A stretch of 64,000 bases of DNA, taken from assembly GCA_033977485.1 (NCBI GenBank), contig CM066984.1, positions 113,949,251 to 114,013,250 of the forward strand, in the 5' to 3' direction. Of the stretch, positions 1-11,731 are shown in pieces. Positions within the stretch are counted from its first letter, which is position 1. Each line of letters opens with the position of its first letter. Position numbers and translations under genes: made by a program. Source of the stretch: Hydrangea macrophylla. Its lineage: Eukaryota; Streptophyta; Magnoliopsida; Cornales; Hydrangeaceae. The notes under the pieces are model-generated. The model did not search any database. It worked only from the letters and a program-made list of their open reading frames with translations, and was not told where the DNA came from.

Positions 1-206
1 ACCCATACGCATATACCCGGCCGGTGTTACTGGTAGTGCCGCCCATCTTTGTTGGCTCACCAGGCCCGCCGGTGATCTGCTAGTGAGAAGCGCTTAGACG
101 CACCCGTGGACGTAGGTCACCTCATTAACGGGACCGAACCACATACAAACCTTTTTCTTACCTTATTTACTGTTACATTCATCCATACCAAATTTCGGCT
201 TCATCA
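1..206 (+). mobile_element. 3' end of a Ty3/gypsy LTR (cut by window edge)
   Basis: This resembles the 3' part of the LTRs at 35806-36515 and 39039-39748. It shares the order of CACCCGGCCG-like sequence, CGTGGACGTAGGT, ATTAAC-GGG-CCGAACCACATACAAA and a terminal TTTCGGCTTCATCA. No primer-binding site follows position 206, so it is a 3' LTR, a solo LTR or a truncated copy. It has diverged from the complete element at 35.8 kb. Confidence 0.7.
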
Positions 207-1258
207 AGTAGTGATTTGGGGGCCCACAGAAACAGCATTGTGATTGTCTAGAAATTAGTCCCACCAACTATTTCCAGCAATCATAGTGGATTGCTCAATC
301 GAGATTCGAGTCAATCCGCACCACTACCACATTCTACAATCTTCACTCACATTCTGTGAATATAAAGTTTTTGACTAACTCGAGACATGTTGTGGTAACA
401 CCGTAACGCCAATAGGATTCCCCATGCAGGAGCGGATCTGGGTGTATGGGAGGGGCTCATGCCCATAACAATTTTTTTTTAAATTGTAGAGTTATACTAA
501 AAATAATAATTTTACAGTTAAGTCCACCTAATAATTTTAAAAGCTCCCCTTTTATTATAAAACTAGTTATGTGACCATGCAACGCACGGGGTAGTTACGG
601 GAAAAAAAATTATGAGGTACTTAAAAAGAAATAAAAATAATTTGTTGAAAATATCTAAAAGAAAAATAAAATATTACATATTTTGTTGACATGTGTAAAG
701 GATAAGTAATTGAGATGAACACTATATATATATATATCCAACAAGTTCTCTCTTTTGTATATTCTTTCACATAGTTCTTAAATTTATATAAAATTTCCAT
801 TTCAGCATCAATTTTCAACTTTGAGAATTATATACAGAGAGATGGAGAGAAATATAGAGTACATGCCCCCGCACTCAAATTGACACCAAAAGGCTCCTAG
901 CTCCGACCATTTAAACGACAAAATTCTCTATCCCTCCCCAACCTCCCAACCTTGATATGTTCCAAAATTATGTTTCACGTTTGGAGGATGTAATTTTAAA
1001 ATGTACCAAAATGTGGTATTGTTTAATTGTTAAAAAAAAAAATTATTATGGTTTAATTAGTTAAATTTTGTTTTTGAACACTTTGAAACCAAACAAACTT
1101 TGAAACTATTTGTTAAGAGGCGTTGAAGAAGCTAGGCAGGGGCTTAGTGTTTTGCCAATGTTTTCCTTGAGGCCATTTATTTATGTACCTGTTAAACTGT
1201 TGTACAAATATAAAAGCTTATGTAGGTGTTCTACAAAAATGAAGTACAGTTTTTATAG
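207..1258. other. Intergenic, no gene recognised
   Basis: AT-rich DNA with no convincing coding sequence. The stretch near 425-560 (GGAGCGGATCTGGGTGTATGGGAGG onward) looks like an eroded transposon end, related in style to the one at 29690-29800. The family cannot be assigned from sequence alone. Confidence 0.4.
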
Positions 1259-1261
1259 TTA

Positions 1262-1521
1262 GGGTCCATTTGATAAAATTAAAAATTAAGTGCAAAATTT
1301 TAAGTACTTAAAATTTTAAGTGATCGAATCTGAAATACCTAAAATATAATTTCAAGTACTAAAATAGACAGCTTTTAGTAAAAGTTTTCACTTAAAATTT
1401 TCAGTGGGTTTTTGGCTACTCTTTCAATTAAGTGGTACATTATCAATATCAAATACACTGAAAACAAATAAGTGCTGAAAGTTTTCATTTTCACCACTTA
1501 ATTTGGTTATCAAACACACCC
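1262..1521 (+). mobile_element. Tourist-like MITE, copy 1
   Basis: The ends are GGGTCCATTTGATAA and TTATCAAACACACCC, imperfect inverted repeats that both begin GGG. They are flanked by TTA at 1259-1261 and TTA at 1522-1524. A 3-bp TTA/TAA duplication is the mark of PIF/Harbinger-derived (Tourist) MITEs. There is no coding capacity. Related copies lie at 1808-1862 and 2837-3122. Confidence 0.65.
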
Positions 1522-1524
1522 TTA

Positions 1525-2836
1525 ACCTTTCTTTTTGTACTAGTCTGTGAAGATTTATTTTGTATAGTTAAATCTCTTACTCTTTCTAGAGCTAACCTAT
1601 TTTTGAGTTAGATTTAAATTGAGTTTGTTCAATTGTCCAAGTTGTTTAAAATCATAGTATCTCCAATTTACTATGGTTTCAAATTTCTCAAATCAAAAAG
1701 TGAGGGAAGGAAGTTAAAGCTTATTAAACTCTGTTGATATGTAAATGCCTACATTAACCTAGACTTCTGTAGTTTGATAATTACATAGTATGAAATCACC
1801 TAACTGATTAAGTACTGAAAGTTTTCATTTTCACCACTTAATTGGATTATCAAACACACCCTCTCTCACCTCAAATGTGGAGTACCAAAAAGGGGTTCCT
1901 CAAAATGGAGCACCATTTGGGGAACCCATTGGAGCTCCAAAAATGCACTTTGGTTTTCCAAAATAGCTAGAAATGGAATATGGGTAATGTGGTTGGAGTT
2001 GCTCTTATGTAGTAAATGAATGAGTGCCTTGAATGATTTGATTGATGCGTAGAAGAGGAACGTAACAGTTGAAGGAGGAGAAAAGTTGGCGAAAAATGAG
2101 GTAAAACAGATAAAAACGTGTGAGATTGATACTTTTAATTTCTCAAGTACGGCGCATGGTTTGTGTTCCTCAATGGTGGTGGTCTAGTGAATGATTTATT
2201 TTAGAAACGTGTAGGCTCCATGGTTTTAGTTTCCTCAAATTGTGCATTACTCTAATTGTAATATAAGATAAAATTAGATACATTCAATATATATATATAT
2301 ATATGTATTTTAGTTAGTTGGGCATTTACTTTAATTAACTCACTAAAATTTTGAATTTTAAACCCAATAGTGATGATGTAAGTTACATGCTACCACTATT
2401 TTTGGATAGTTATAATAGTCATGTAGAGAATCTTCATAAAATTTAGTAGATCACATATTTTCATCAAAAAAACAAAAAATATGGATCACATACGTTTAGA
2501 ATTATTTAAGCAAAATTGATTTTTTTAGAATAAATTTTATCATATTGTGTAAATATATTATGCACTAAATATATTAAACTATTTGAGAACCAAATTTCGG
2601 AACGATATCATTATTCACTAAACTATAGTAATGCTATACTTTCCAAATTGTGTCACAAATGTTTTGTCAGTTGTACCACATAGAGAGACATATGGTACCA
2701 CCGATCACTATCACAATATGTGATACAACTGACAAATTGATCACTATCAATGTATATATACACAATTATAAATTTGTGCATCTAATAAGAAAATAGAATC
2801 AAGGAGAGTAAGTTTAAGAATAATCAAGGAGAGGAA
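1525..2836. other. Intergenic with one MITE fragment
   Basis: Positions 1808-1862 repeat the 3' end of the MITE at 1262-1521 (AAGTACTGAAAGTTTTCATT through ATCAAACACACCCT), so this is a truncated copy. Positions 1870-2240 hold a degenerate sequence with GGAACCCATTGGAGCTCC and GGTTGGAGTTGCTCTTA, typical of old plant repeats. No gene is seen. Confidence 0.45.
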
Positions 2837-3122
2837 GGGTGTACTTGATAACCCAATTAAGTGATAAAAATGAAAAATTTTAGCACTTATTTATTTTTAG
2901 TGCGTTTGATAACATACCACTTAATTGAAAAATTAACAAAAAAACTTGCCGAAAACTTTAACTGAAAATTTTCTACTGAAAATAATCACTGAAGGCATTC
3001 CATTTCAATACTTGAAACAATGTTTTAAGTATTGCAAGTTCAATCGTTTAAAATTTCCAGTACTTAAAATTCAGCAATTAATTATTTTAAGTACTTAATT
3101 TTCAGTTTTATCAAACAACCCC
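2837..3122 (-). mobile_element. Tourist-like MITE, copy 2 (inverted)
   Basis: It starts GGGTGTACTTGATAACCCAA and ends TTTTATCAAACAACCCC, with internal blocks (ACTTAATT, AAGTACTTAA, AAATTTTCAGT) shared with 1262-1521 on the opposite strand. The right flank is TAA but no matching triplet is evident on the left, so the duplication has decayed or the left end is shifted. Confidence 0.5.
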
Positions 3123-3785
3123 TAAGTATCCTATTCATCTGCTGCAAAATATTGGTGATAGTTGACAAAAATCTATACCAAATTTTGTGTGTTTATATAA
3201 TAGAAAGTGTATTTTGGAATTCCTAGTCATAATCTAGGCCTTTACATGAAAAAAAAAATTTAATTTCATAACGATGACACGTGACAATAGCTAAGGTAAC
3301 ATAATTATCTATTCAATGCTTATCACTTAAAACTTGTGCACAAATTTCAAATTGAATTTAAATTATGTCCATAATAGATATAGATAGGTTTTATCACATA
3401 CACTCAATATGTAAATATATGTATATATAATAAATAAATAAAAATAGTTAAAATTCATAGGAAGTGACACGTCGGGCATCTTTCATAGTATTTATTACTT
3501 GTTTAGAAAAAAAAAAGGCAAAAAATCATTACTCAAAAGTTGATGCTAAAAACTTCAGTATCAAATCAATTATATATTCAAAGGCATGTTTCAGAAAATA
3601 CTAAAAATAAGAAAAATAAAAATAAAGGGTCTGAAGAATTCAAAAGCTTCTAGTCTCTAGGGGATAAGGAGATACAAATCACATACACTTCAAACCCATC
3701 TCTTCAAACCCAGAATCACAACTCACTTGTACAAAACCAAAATAGTTAAAGAGAATAAACAATATAAATTAACATGGATCAGAGA

Positions 3786-5765
3786 TAGGGATGGCAATTT
3801 GCCCGATTAATACGGGGTCCCGCCCCGTATGGGACGGATTTGGACAGTTCCTAAGTGGAATAGGGGCTGGTATGGGACAGGGTAGATAAACCCGCCACGG
3901 GTTCGGGGCGGGGGTGGTATGAGGAAAAAAACCCGGCTAACCCCCGATTAAAGGATATATTACATGTTTTTTTCTTGTACTAGTAGTGTCCCACATCGAA
4001 ATTACACAGTCAGGCCATGATATTACTCCCTTATAAAACTAAAGGCAAACTAACTAAGAGGTGTGACCTTGAAAGGCATGAAGCCACGTGCTGGCAGGAT
4101 GTATTTGTTAGAAAAATGCGTTCCCAGAATCTGTTGACAGTGCGTATAAGTTGGTACTGTGAAAAATTTCGTGAAATCTATAATAACCCAACAAGGGCGG
4201 AACTAGGGTTACCTTGAACAGCAAAAATGGATTGCTGTAGTAGATGAATCAAGAACACGAGCTCGATAACAGCTCACGATCTTCTACCGTATTTCTCTAC
4301 TGCCAGAATATCGAACTGAGTGTGGGTTCTTTTGAAAACCTTTTAGTTTTCTGCTCTCTCTTTTACGATCTCTTTTTTATTTCGAGTTATAATACTCTAG
4401 ATACAAAAACGCAAACTGCGAAGGGAGCCAAAGTAGCATATATATATATATATAGGCTACGATAGGGACCATAAGAAGTCAATAAGGAATTGGCTTCCTT
4501 ATGGAATTCGAAAACCCTAATTCGAACTGAATCAGATTCCTATTTTCATAAATTATAATTCATAGCACTAAAGAATTATAATTACACTCCTACCCTTATC
4601 TCAAAAATATATTTCGAGCACCATGTTATTAAATGCTTATTATCTCCCCCACGTTAAGATTACATATATACATTAATTAAATACAATTACTGACAATCAT
4701 ATTTAATTAATCTCTTAAAATTCCTTGAGATCCTCTGCTTAACTTATCTGATATGTCGGATACAAAATCCACCTGCAGGGTTTGACATAATCAAAACTTA
4801 TAAGCTTTCTCAAGGGGATATCATCAATCCCAAAATTGAGACATGGATTCCATCATTAATTTATATCCACCACACAATCAATATTGTCACCCAATCCAAT
4901 GAGATATTGATCCATTTAAGGATATCACCCTTTTAGGGATCAAAGTATAAATATCAAATGCACGTGTCTACAAATTAATTTAGGATTTAAAACATAAGCA
5001 CTCATAATAGCCATGAGGTATTAATTATCTTATAAGTCAGTATAAAGGTAATTACCCCAAGTTGGTCCTGTTTAATACACAAAGTATACCCGTATAGTGA
5101 GTTGAAACTATACCGTTTCTCGTAGTCAAGACAAACATACTACAACACCATGCTGCAGTCCTACCGATGGTGTGTCCAATCATATCTAAGACTGTAAACC
5201 AAAATCTTACATTCTACAATATCTGATGGTCTGATCTTCTGTGTGTAAGCCGAGCTCTACACACCGAACCGCCTACTATGTACAATGAGAGACACACATG
5301 CATAATATTAAATAAATAACATAATACAAGCATTGCCCACATAAATTCTCATAAAAGTGGAATAACTGATTTTATTGAATGAATAATAAATCAACTACAT
5401 AAAACATGACTTTTAGTATATATCCCTAACAATATTCTTGTCAGCATCCATCAAGTATATGTAATGTCGTGCAAAATTAATTAATAATTTTAGGAGTGGA
5501 AAGTTTGACTTCTATACTTGGAAAATACAAAAGTAAGCATGACAATGGACTAGTATTCACCGTGTTAATTTGAGAACTTCCAACAGTTTTTTCAATTTAG
5601 TGCTTATAGGGTCGGGACGGGTACGTCGGGGGCAGGTTAGAATGAGATTAGCTCGGGGATGGTATTGTCAAGCTGTGAGACCGGGGGGAGGGGGAAGTTC
5701 TTTGTTAGGTGGGGCGGGGTTGGGAAATGGTCACTCTGCACCATACCCGCCCCGTGCCATCCCTA
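3786..5765. mobile_element. Non-autonomous hAT element, split by a solo LTR
   Basis: The termini TAGGGATGGCA (3786) and TGCCATCCCTA (ending 5765) are perfect 11-bp inverted repeats of hAT type. They are flanked by 8-bp near-identical duplications, ATCAGAGA (3778-3785) and GTCAGAGA (5766-5773). Subterminal regions are rich in CCCGCCCCGT/ACGGGGCGGG words. After removing the LTR at 4106-5431, about 650 bp of hAT sequence remains, with no transposase. Confidence 0.8.
4106..5431 (-). mobile_element. Copia-type solo LTR inside the hAT element
   Basis: Read on the minus strand it begins TGTTAGGGATATATAC and ends CGCATTTTTCTAACA, so both ends carry the TGTTAG/CTAACA inverted pair. The flanks are GTATT (4101-4105) and ATATT (5432-5436), a 4/5 match for a 5-bp duplication. 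A TATATATATATA promoter-like stretch (about 4439-4452) lies upstream of the minus-strand 3' part. No internal region is present, so it is a solo LTR. The left end is less certain than the right. Confidence 0.6.
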
Positions 5766-6133
5766 GTCAGAGAAGCACTTTTGGGGAGAGAGAAGGAAAG
5801 AAGGAGAGTGGGGTGGTTTCAAATTTTTGTCATATTTCTTATTTAACTTTTATTAAAGGCTATTGTTTTTTCCATTTAATGCTTTTTTTTTTCATTCATT
5901 CAATGGTGTATGTGTGTATTATCTTAAAGAAAATAGGAAATAGGGGGGGGGGGGGGGGATTTTTCAAAGCTTGCCATGTGATAGAATAGAAAGTTTTGGC
6001 TTTCACATATATATATATATATATATTAAATTGTTATACTAAGGCACTCTATAAATACAAGGTTAAAACTTTTATTTCTCATTCACGCTTCTCAGACTCT
6101 CTAGTATCCCTCTTAAATTTTTGTGTTAATTTT
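5766..6133. other. Short intergenic stretch
   Basis: Contains a G homopolymer (about 5943-5959) and a TA microsatellite (about 6007-6026). Both are prone to length variation. No gene is seen. Confidence 0.4.
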
Positions 6134-6274
6134 AGGGAATTGCTATGTACACCGCTAATTTTGCTATGTACACCGCTCACTTTTACAAAAGTGAAAATTT
6201 TTAGAAGAAAAATTATTAAAATAAAAGAATTTGGGTGTACATAACAAATACACGAGTGTACATAGCAATTTTCT
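6134..6274. mobile_element. Short TIR element (GGGAATTGCTATGTACAC family), copy 1
   Basis: It starts AGGGAATTGCTATGTACAC and ends GTGTACATAGCAATTTTCT, an imperfect inverted repeat around about 100 bp that includes AAAAGAATTTGGGTGTACAT. It is too small to encode anything. Two further copies lie within 1 kb (6802-6919 and 6983-7103). Confidence 0.55.
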
Positions 6275-6497
6275 AATTTTATAGCATTAACCTATATCAT
6301 CTAGATATATATATATATATATATTGAGAGCAATCCCATAAAGTTCCGTCTCTATCAAACCCCCTCCAGTTTAATTTTCTAGATTCGCCCCCTATCCACA
6401 TGTATCAAAGAGTTGACAGATCATCCATATGACATGGTGGTAACATTGGAGAGTTTCACATGTATCATATAGTTGACTAAATATCCTAATAGAACAT

Positions 6498-6777
6498 ATT
6501 TTCTCTGTCCCAAATTAAAAAAAGTTGTTGATTTTGTATTTTGATTGTCCGATTTTAAGAGTTCTTTTTTTAAAATTCAATTTAATTTAATACACGTTTT
6601 TCAAGTTTGCTCTTTACTATATACAACTATTCCCTCTCTTTCTTGATGTGATACAAGAATTCTAAAATTCAAAAAAGAGAATACTGCAAAGCTAAACATT
6701 TTGTCACAATCAAAGATATCTCCTTAAATAGTTGAACTCTTCAAAAATGACTCTTAATATGAGACAGTGAGAGTATA
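6498..6777. mobile_element. Degenerate Stowaway-like MITE
   Basis: The left end resembles CTCTGTCCCAAATTA. The right end, read in reverse, resembles ATACTCTCACTGTCTCATATTA, similar to the CTCCGTCCC-type ends of mariner-derived plant MITEs. The interior is AT-rich with no coding sequence. The TA duplication is not clear and the boundaries are approximate. Confidence 0.35.
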
Positions 6778-6801
6778 TGAAAATACTAAAAAGTTACAAA
6801 T

Positions 6802-6919
6802 AGGGAATTGCTATGTACACTCGTGTATTTACTACGTATACCCAAATTCTTTCATTCTAATCATTTTTCTTCTAAAAATTTTTACTTTTGTAAATGTGAG
6901 TGGTGTACATAGCAAAATT
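6802..6919. mobile_element. Short TIR element, copy 2 (inverted orientation)
   Basis: It starts AGGGAATTGCTATGTACAC and continues with the interior of copy 1 in reverse order (CCCAAATTCTTT, then CTTCTAAAAATTTTTACTTT). It ends near GTGTACATAGCAAAATTAGC. The right end is imperfect. Confidence 0.5.
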
Positions 6920-6982
6920 AGCGTTGTGATAATATATGTATATATATATATATATTTGATAAACGATTGTGGTAATATTTTT

Positions 6983-7103
6983 AGGGAATTGTTATGTACA
7001 CCGCTCACTTTTACAAAAGTAATAATCTTTAGAAGAAAAGTGATTAGAATAAAAGAATTTGGAGATAAATAACAAATACACGAGTGTACATAACAATTTT
7101 CTA
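6983..7103. mobile_element. Short TIR element, copy 3
   Basis: AGGGAATTGTTATGTACACC at the left and GTGTACATAACAATTTTCT at the right form the same inverted repeat as copy 1, with the same interior order (ACCGCTCACTTTTACAAAAG). Confidence 0.55.
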
Positions 7104-7469
7104 AAAAATATTCCCTTAAATAATTAAAAACACCCAAAATAAACTGGACATAGAAAATATATGAAAAGAGTAACACAATCTATTAAAAAGATAGACATGA
7201 CTCTTCCTATGGGTCAGGATGTTCACAACGTTATGGTCTTGGATCTGTCAATAATAGACAGACACGTGGCGCTCTGCTAGGACGACATGTTTTCAAAATA
7301 AAAGTACTTGGGGGAGCGAGGCTTGAGGGCAAAAGTTCAAAGAAAGTGGACCAATCATCATAGTTCATTCTTTTGTCTTGTGGGACCATCAAAAGTGAGG
7401 CGCGTCAATCTACCAAACCCCACTGGCCACTGTCTTCTGACTTTGGGAGAATGAAAGCAAAAAAAAAAT

Positions 7470-8850
7470 ATTATTAAAAATCAATCACTTTTATTTGAAA
7501 TATTAAAAAACAGTCAATTACTTTTTCAAAATAAAAAAGAAATCAAGTTAAGATTAAAATTTAAAAACGTATCAACTTTTTTTGATTTTGTTAAAATAAA
7601 TAAATTACATTTACCCTCATCTCTTCCTCACCACCTCCACCAACTGCCACCACCATGGCTAGCCACCACACCGCACCCCGACCACCAGCCACCCCCACCA
7701 CAATCCCTCTCTCTAAAAATATATATACACACATGAGTATATATATATATATCTTATATATAGCCACCACCACCCGCAACCTCCCTCTATCTCTTCTCAC
7801 CATCACTACCATAACCCTCCTCCTTCATCCACCCCTGCCATTGCAGAAAATTAAAAAAAAAAAAGTTACAGGTTGGAGCAACTGTCCAAACGGCAAGAGC
7901 AACTCACCAAACTTATTATAAGCAACTCACCAAACGTAGGGAGCAACTCACCAAACGGAAAGAGTAAAGTTGCTCCATACGTTTGCTGAGTTGCTCCCGA
8001 TACGTTTATTGAGTTGCTCCTTCTGTTTGGACAATTGCTCCAAAATCTACATCTTCCTCCACCACCACCCCCACCCCCAACCCCACCCCACCCCACCCCA
8101 CCCCACCCTCTCTATCTCTTCTCTTTCTTTGATCTCTTCTCTCACTCTTCTCATAACCACCACTACCACGGGTCACCTCACTCATCCACCATCGCCACTA
8201 CACCAAAAAAAAAAATGTGTAAGTTTTTGGAGCAATTGTCCAAACAGAAGAAGCAACTCAATAAACATATCGGGAACAACTTAGCAAACGTATGGAGCAA
8301 CTTTACTCTTTCCATTTGGTGAGTTGCTCCTAATGTGTATCGGGGAAAAAAACGGGTGGTAACTTGCTCTCGATAAGTTTGGTGAGTTGCTCAGTTGCTC
8401 CAACCGGCAATTTTTTTTTTTTTTTTTTTTTTTTTTGCAGTGACAGGGTGGATGAGAAATGAGGGTCGTGGTGGTAATGGTGAGAAGAGAGAAGAGATAT
8501 AGAGAGGTTGGGGGTGATGGTGGCCATATGTAAGATATATATATATATAATCATGTGTATATATATATATATGTAGAGAGAGAGAGAGAGAGGTTGTGGT
8601 GGGGGTGGCTGGTGGTCGTGGTGTGCTGATGGTGGTCGGGGTGCAATGTGGTGGCCAGCCATGGTGGTGGCAGTTGATGGAGGTGGTGGTGAGGAAGAAG
8701 ATGTGGGGGTAAATATAATTAATTTATTTTTTTATTTTAAAAAAATTAAAAAATTAATGTGTTTTTTAATTTTTAGTTTTAACTTGATTTCCTTTTTATT
8801 TTGAAAAAATAGGTGACTGTCCTTTAACATTTTGATTTTTAATAATCCCA
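7470..8850. mobile_element. Foldback-type element with two internal hairpins
   Basis: Two long arms are inverted copies of each other. The left arm (about 7470-7870) runs from TTATTAAAAATCAA through AAGAAATCAAGTTAAGAT and CCACCACCATGGCTAGCCA to CTCTATCTCTTCTCACCATC. The right arm (about 8405-8850) is its reverse complement. Between them are two hairpins (7875-8045 and 8228-8405), built from a GAGCAACTCACCAAACG/CGTTTGGTGAGTTGCTC word, and a central C-rich partial third copy of the arm. No transposase is seen. Exact ends and target duplication are not resolved. Confidence 0.6.
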
Positions 8851-9322
8851 CAAAAAAAATGCAAGACGCGTGTCCAGGGTTTCTGTAGGGAACATTTTTT
8901 TGAGGGAGCTATATATCCAATAGAATGAATACACGTGGAAGAAAAAACTTGCAGTTTTGTATTTTCAGTAATTTTAGAAAATGTAAAATTATATATTTCC
9001 CTACTTATCGGCCCGTTTGTTCATAGATTTTTAAGGGTGTATTTTGATTCCACACTAAGATTATTAGTAATTTTAAAATTTATCCTTGTTAATTTGGTTC
9101 ATAGATTATTCATTGAATTATGAGTCTCATTAGATTTATAATACACCCAAATGTGAAAAATAAATGGGTTCTAAATCCTAGAGGTGGTATTTTCAAAGAT
9201 TACTGAGGTTTTAATTTTCTAATTTCATACTACTTAAATTAGCCATTATATTTGTGGAAGTTATAAGTTAACATTATTCTTATTATAGATAACCTCAAGG
9301 GTCGCTTAGGTGTTTAATATCA
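8851..9322. other. Intergenic, no gene recognised
   Basis: AT-rich sequence without coding signal or clear repeat ends. Confidence 0.35.
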
Positions 9323-9330
9323 CTCTTACG

Positions 9331-9520
9331 TAGGGGTGAAAGTTGATAACCAAAAATTGAACCGACCTTCAGTCGATTTTCAAAAAAAATTCCCCAAGCT
9401 GCAAACTAAACCGAACCGACCAAAAATCGACAATAACCGACCAAAATCGACCATTCGGTCGGTTTTGAAAATGCCTAAAACCGACCAAAACCGAACCAAA
9501 CTGACCGACTTTCGCCCCTA
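9331..9520. mobile_element. hAT-type MITE
   Basis: The left end TAGGGGTGAAAGT and right end ACTTTCGCCCCTA form a 13-bp inverted repeat with one mismatch. The interior is a run of ACCGACCAAAA/CCGAACCAAA words. The left flank CTCTTACG and right flank CTCTTTTA share their first five bases, a weak 8-bp duplication. Confidence 0.6.
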
Positions 9521-10410
9521 CTCTTTTATTTTATTTTTCTTGACCCAACCAAACACTGAATTCTTAATTTAGTTAGGATTATGCTAGTGAATCAAAAAGG
9601 ATTCGGTTCCTAATAAATTGATTATTATAATTATTATGATTCCTGGTAATCAGAATCCGTCTAAAATAATCCATGACCCAAACTGGCATATTATTATGGA
9701 AATTTCTATGATACATTGTGCTTTTTATGGTAGTTTTGTTTTAGGCAACCAAATATTATACCTAAGATCATAAGACGTTGTATCCAAAAGATAATAAAAA
9801 AATTGTACCTCAATTTGGTCGTGTAATATGACAAAACCACCTAATAGTATCAAAGAATTTTTCTTATGAATATTAGCTTGGTTTTAAGTTTTACGACCCA
9901 AATTAAGTGTTGATCAAATAATACTAGAACCTTTAGATATTTGAAAAAAGTCAATCGCTCGTTTGAGCGTTCACAAATTAATTTAAAAAGAATTATATAT
10001 TTATAAAAATTCATCATGTACAGAAACACTTTGTAGATCATTAATATTTGTACTCAAATTAATGAACGCACAAACAGACCCTAAATGACTAACACTAACC
10101 ATGACACAATATGACATATAAATTGTTGCTGTTCTTTATCTTCTCATATCTTTTATTGGTATACAACACATACTTAATTACAAACACGACTGTTTATTAT
10201 AAAGTTTCCAGATTAAAAAAAAAAAAAAAGTAGAATGCAAAAGTGTATATTAAAGAATGATCCACATGTATAAAGGAGTATGCCCCTCGACAATCATATA
10301 TTGCCTATACTGCTATACAGAAAGATTATGCCACACACTTTAGAGAAACAAAAAAAAAGGTAAAAGGGCAGTGGAAGAGTGATATGGATTGGTAGCATAG
10401 CATGACAAAG
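9521..10410. other. Intergenic, no gene recognised
   Basis: AT-rich DNA with no domain-like open frame and no clear transposon termini. Confidence 0.35.
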
Positions 10411-10422
10411 AACATGAACCGC

Positions 10423-10605
10423 AACCAAGTCCCTTGTGGTCGAGTGGTAAGCTTCTTGAGTGTACTATCCAAGAGGTTTAGTGTTCGAGTCATGGGGGGC
10501 GTGGCCACTGGAGTATTCACCCGGCGCCTCCAGGCCTCGGGGGATTAGTCGAGGTGCGCGCAAGCTGGCCCGGACACCCCCGATTACCAAAAAAAAAAAA
10601 AAAAT
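10423..10605 (+). mobile_element. tRNA-derived SINE with 12-bp target duplication
   Basis: A 183-bp element flanked by perfect copies of AACATGAACCGC (10411-10422 and 10606-10617). The head has RNA polymerase III promoter-like boxes: TGGTCGAGTGG (box A, about 10437-10447) and GTGTTCGAGTC (box B, about 10480-10490), about 40 bp apart as in a tRNA. The body (CCGGCGCCTCCAGG, GGTGCGCGCAAGCTGGCCCG) is unrelated to tRNA and ends in a poly(A) tail. This is the standard anatomy of a plant SINE mobilised by LINE machinery. Confidence 0.88.
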
Positions 10606-10679
10606 AACATGAACCGCGGCTTGATAGGATTGTATGTATACATGTTTATATATAGAGAGAGAGCAGGTATCTCTAAAGA

Positions 10680-10857
10680 AGGGCGCCCTCTCTTTCCTAA
10701 AAAGAGTCACTATTTTGATCGTCGGATCATGTTTTCATTAAGGATAATTTTGTCATCTCACAGTTTTATTAAGGATTATTTTATCATTCTATAGTTTTTA
10801 AACACGATCCGACGATCAGAATAGTGGCCCTCTCTTTAAACAAAGAGAAGGCGCCCT
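10680..10857. mobile_element. MITE with AGGGCGCC termini
   Basis: About 55-bp imperfect inverted repeats. The left is AGGGCGCCCTCTCTTT through CACTATTTTGATCGTCGGATC. The right is GATCCGACGATCAGAATAGTG through AAAGAGAAGGCGCCCT. There is no coding sequence and no clear target duplication, so superfamily is not assigned. Confidence 0.6.
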
Positions 10858-10941
10858 ATACATATATACATATACAAACATGTATATATATTGAGTGAGA
10901 GGGGGGGGGGGGGAAGGCAGGCAGATGTACTTTTTTCTAGA

Positions 10942-11060
10942 ACAAACACTTACACCCACAGTCTATCTCTCTCCTGGGTGGTACTGTAGGGTCCACTGAA
11001 ATTATTCGGACCCCACAATGCCACCCAGGAGAGAGATAAACTGTGAGTGTAAGTGTTTGT
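10942..11060. mobile_element. Palindromic MITE
   Basis: ACAAACACTTACACCCACAG to ATCTCTCTCCTGGGTGG is mirrored by CCACCCAGGAGAGAGAT to CTGTGAGTGTAAGTGTTTGT around a short centre. This gives arms of about 45 bp that would form a near-perfect hairpin in RNA. Confidence 0.6.
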
Positions 11061-11698
11061 GAGATTTGTTTGTTCCCCAAATATTACCCTTTTTTATTTT
11101 TTGGGTGTGTGTCATAATTAAGTAGGGATACTTGCACCAAATTTCACACCCAATAATTATGGTCCTTGATTTTAGTGGGTTCCACATGAGTCCTACACAG
11201 ACCCATATGAATCAAGGGTCAAGAAGTATTGAGTATGGAATTTAGTGTGTGGGAGTTGCATTTTTGATGCTTTATTAGGGCATGTCTGGTAATGCTGAAA
11301 ACAAGACCAAGTTTAGACTGCAAGTCTTACTTTATCTGATTTTTCCTGAAAATCAATATCATTTTAGTTTGATAAAGAACCATTTCTTGAGACGTTTTTC
11401 ACCGGATACAGACTCCTAAGCAGTTACACAAACATGAAACAATATATAACTGCTTCTTCTCCGATCCACATAAATGGTTATTGACATACCCAAACAGCTT
11501 CTTAGCCAAATATTTTAAACCTATTAATTTGAGGGGATAGAATAGAAAGCAATGTGGCAAGGCATGCACCATGAAAGCATGCTAAGCAAATAGCAATGGC
11601 TTCTTCACTGGGGCGGCTGCCCAATCATAGCTATGTCTGGTCTCTCCACGCGCACCTACTCCATTGGCCTCTTTCAGTGGATTTTGGGACCCTCAAGA

Positions 11699-11731
<33 letters not shown>

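Noticed and set aside
7591..8662. Open frames rich in Pro/His/Thr on both strands
   Set aside because: They fall within the foldback element's C-rich arms and mirror each other. Low-complexity.
10411..10617. SINE head considered as a functional tRNA gene
   Set aside because: No closed acceptor stem. A poly(A) tail and 12-bp target duplication show it is a retroposed SINE.
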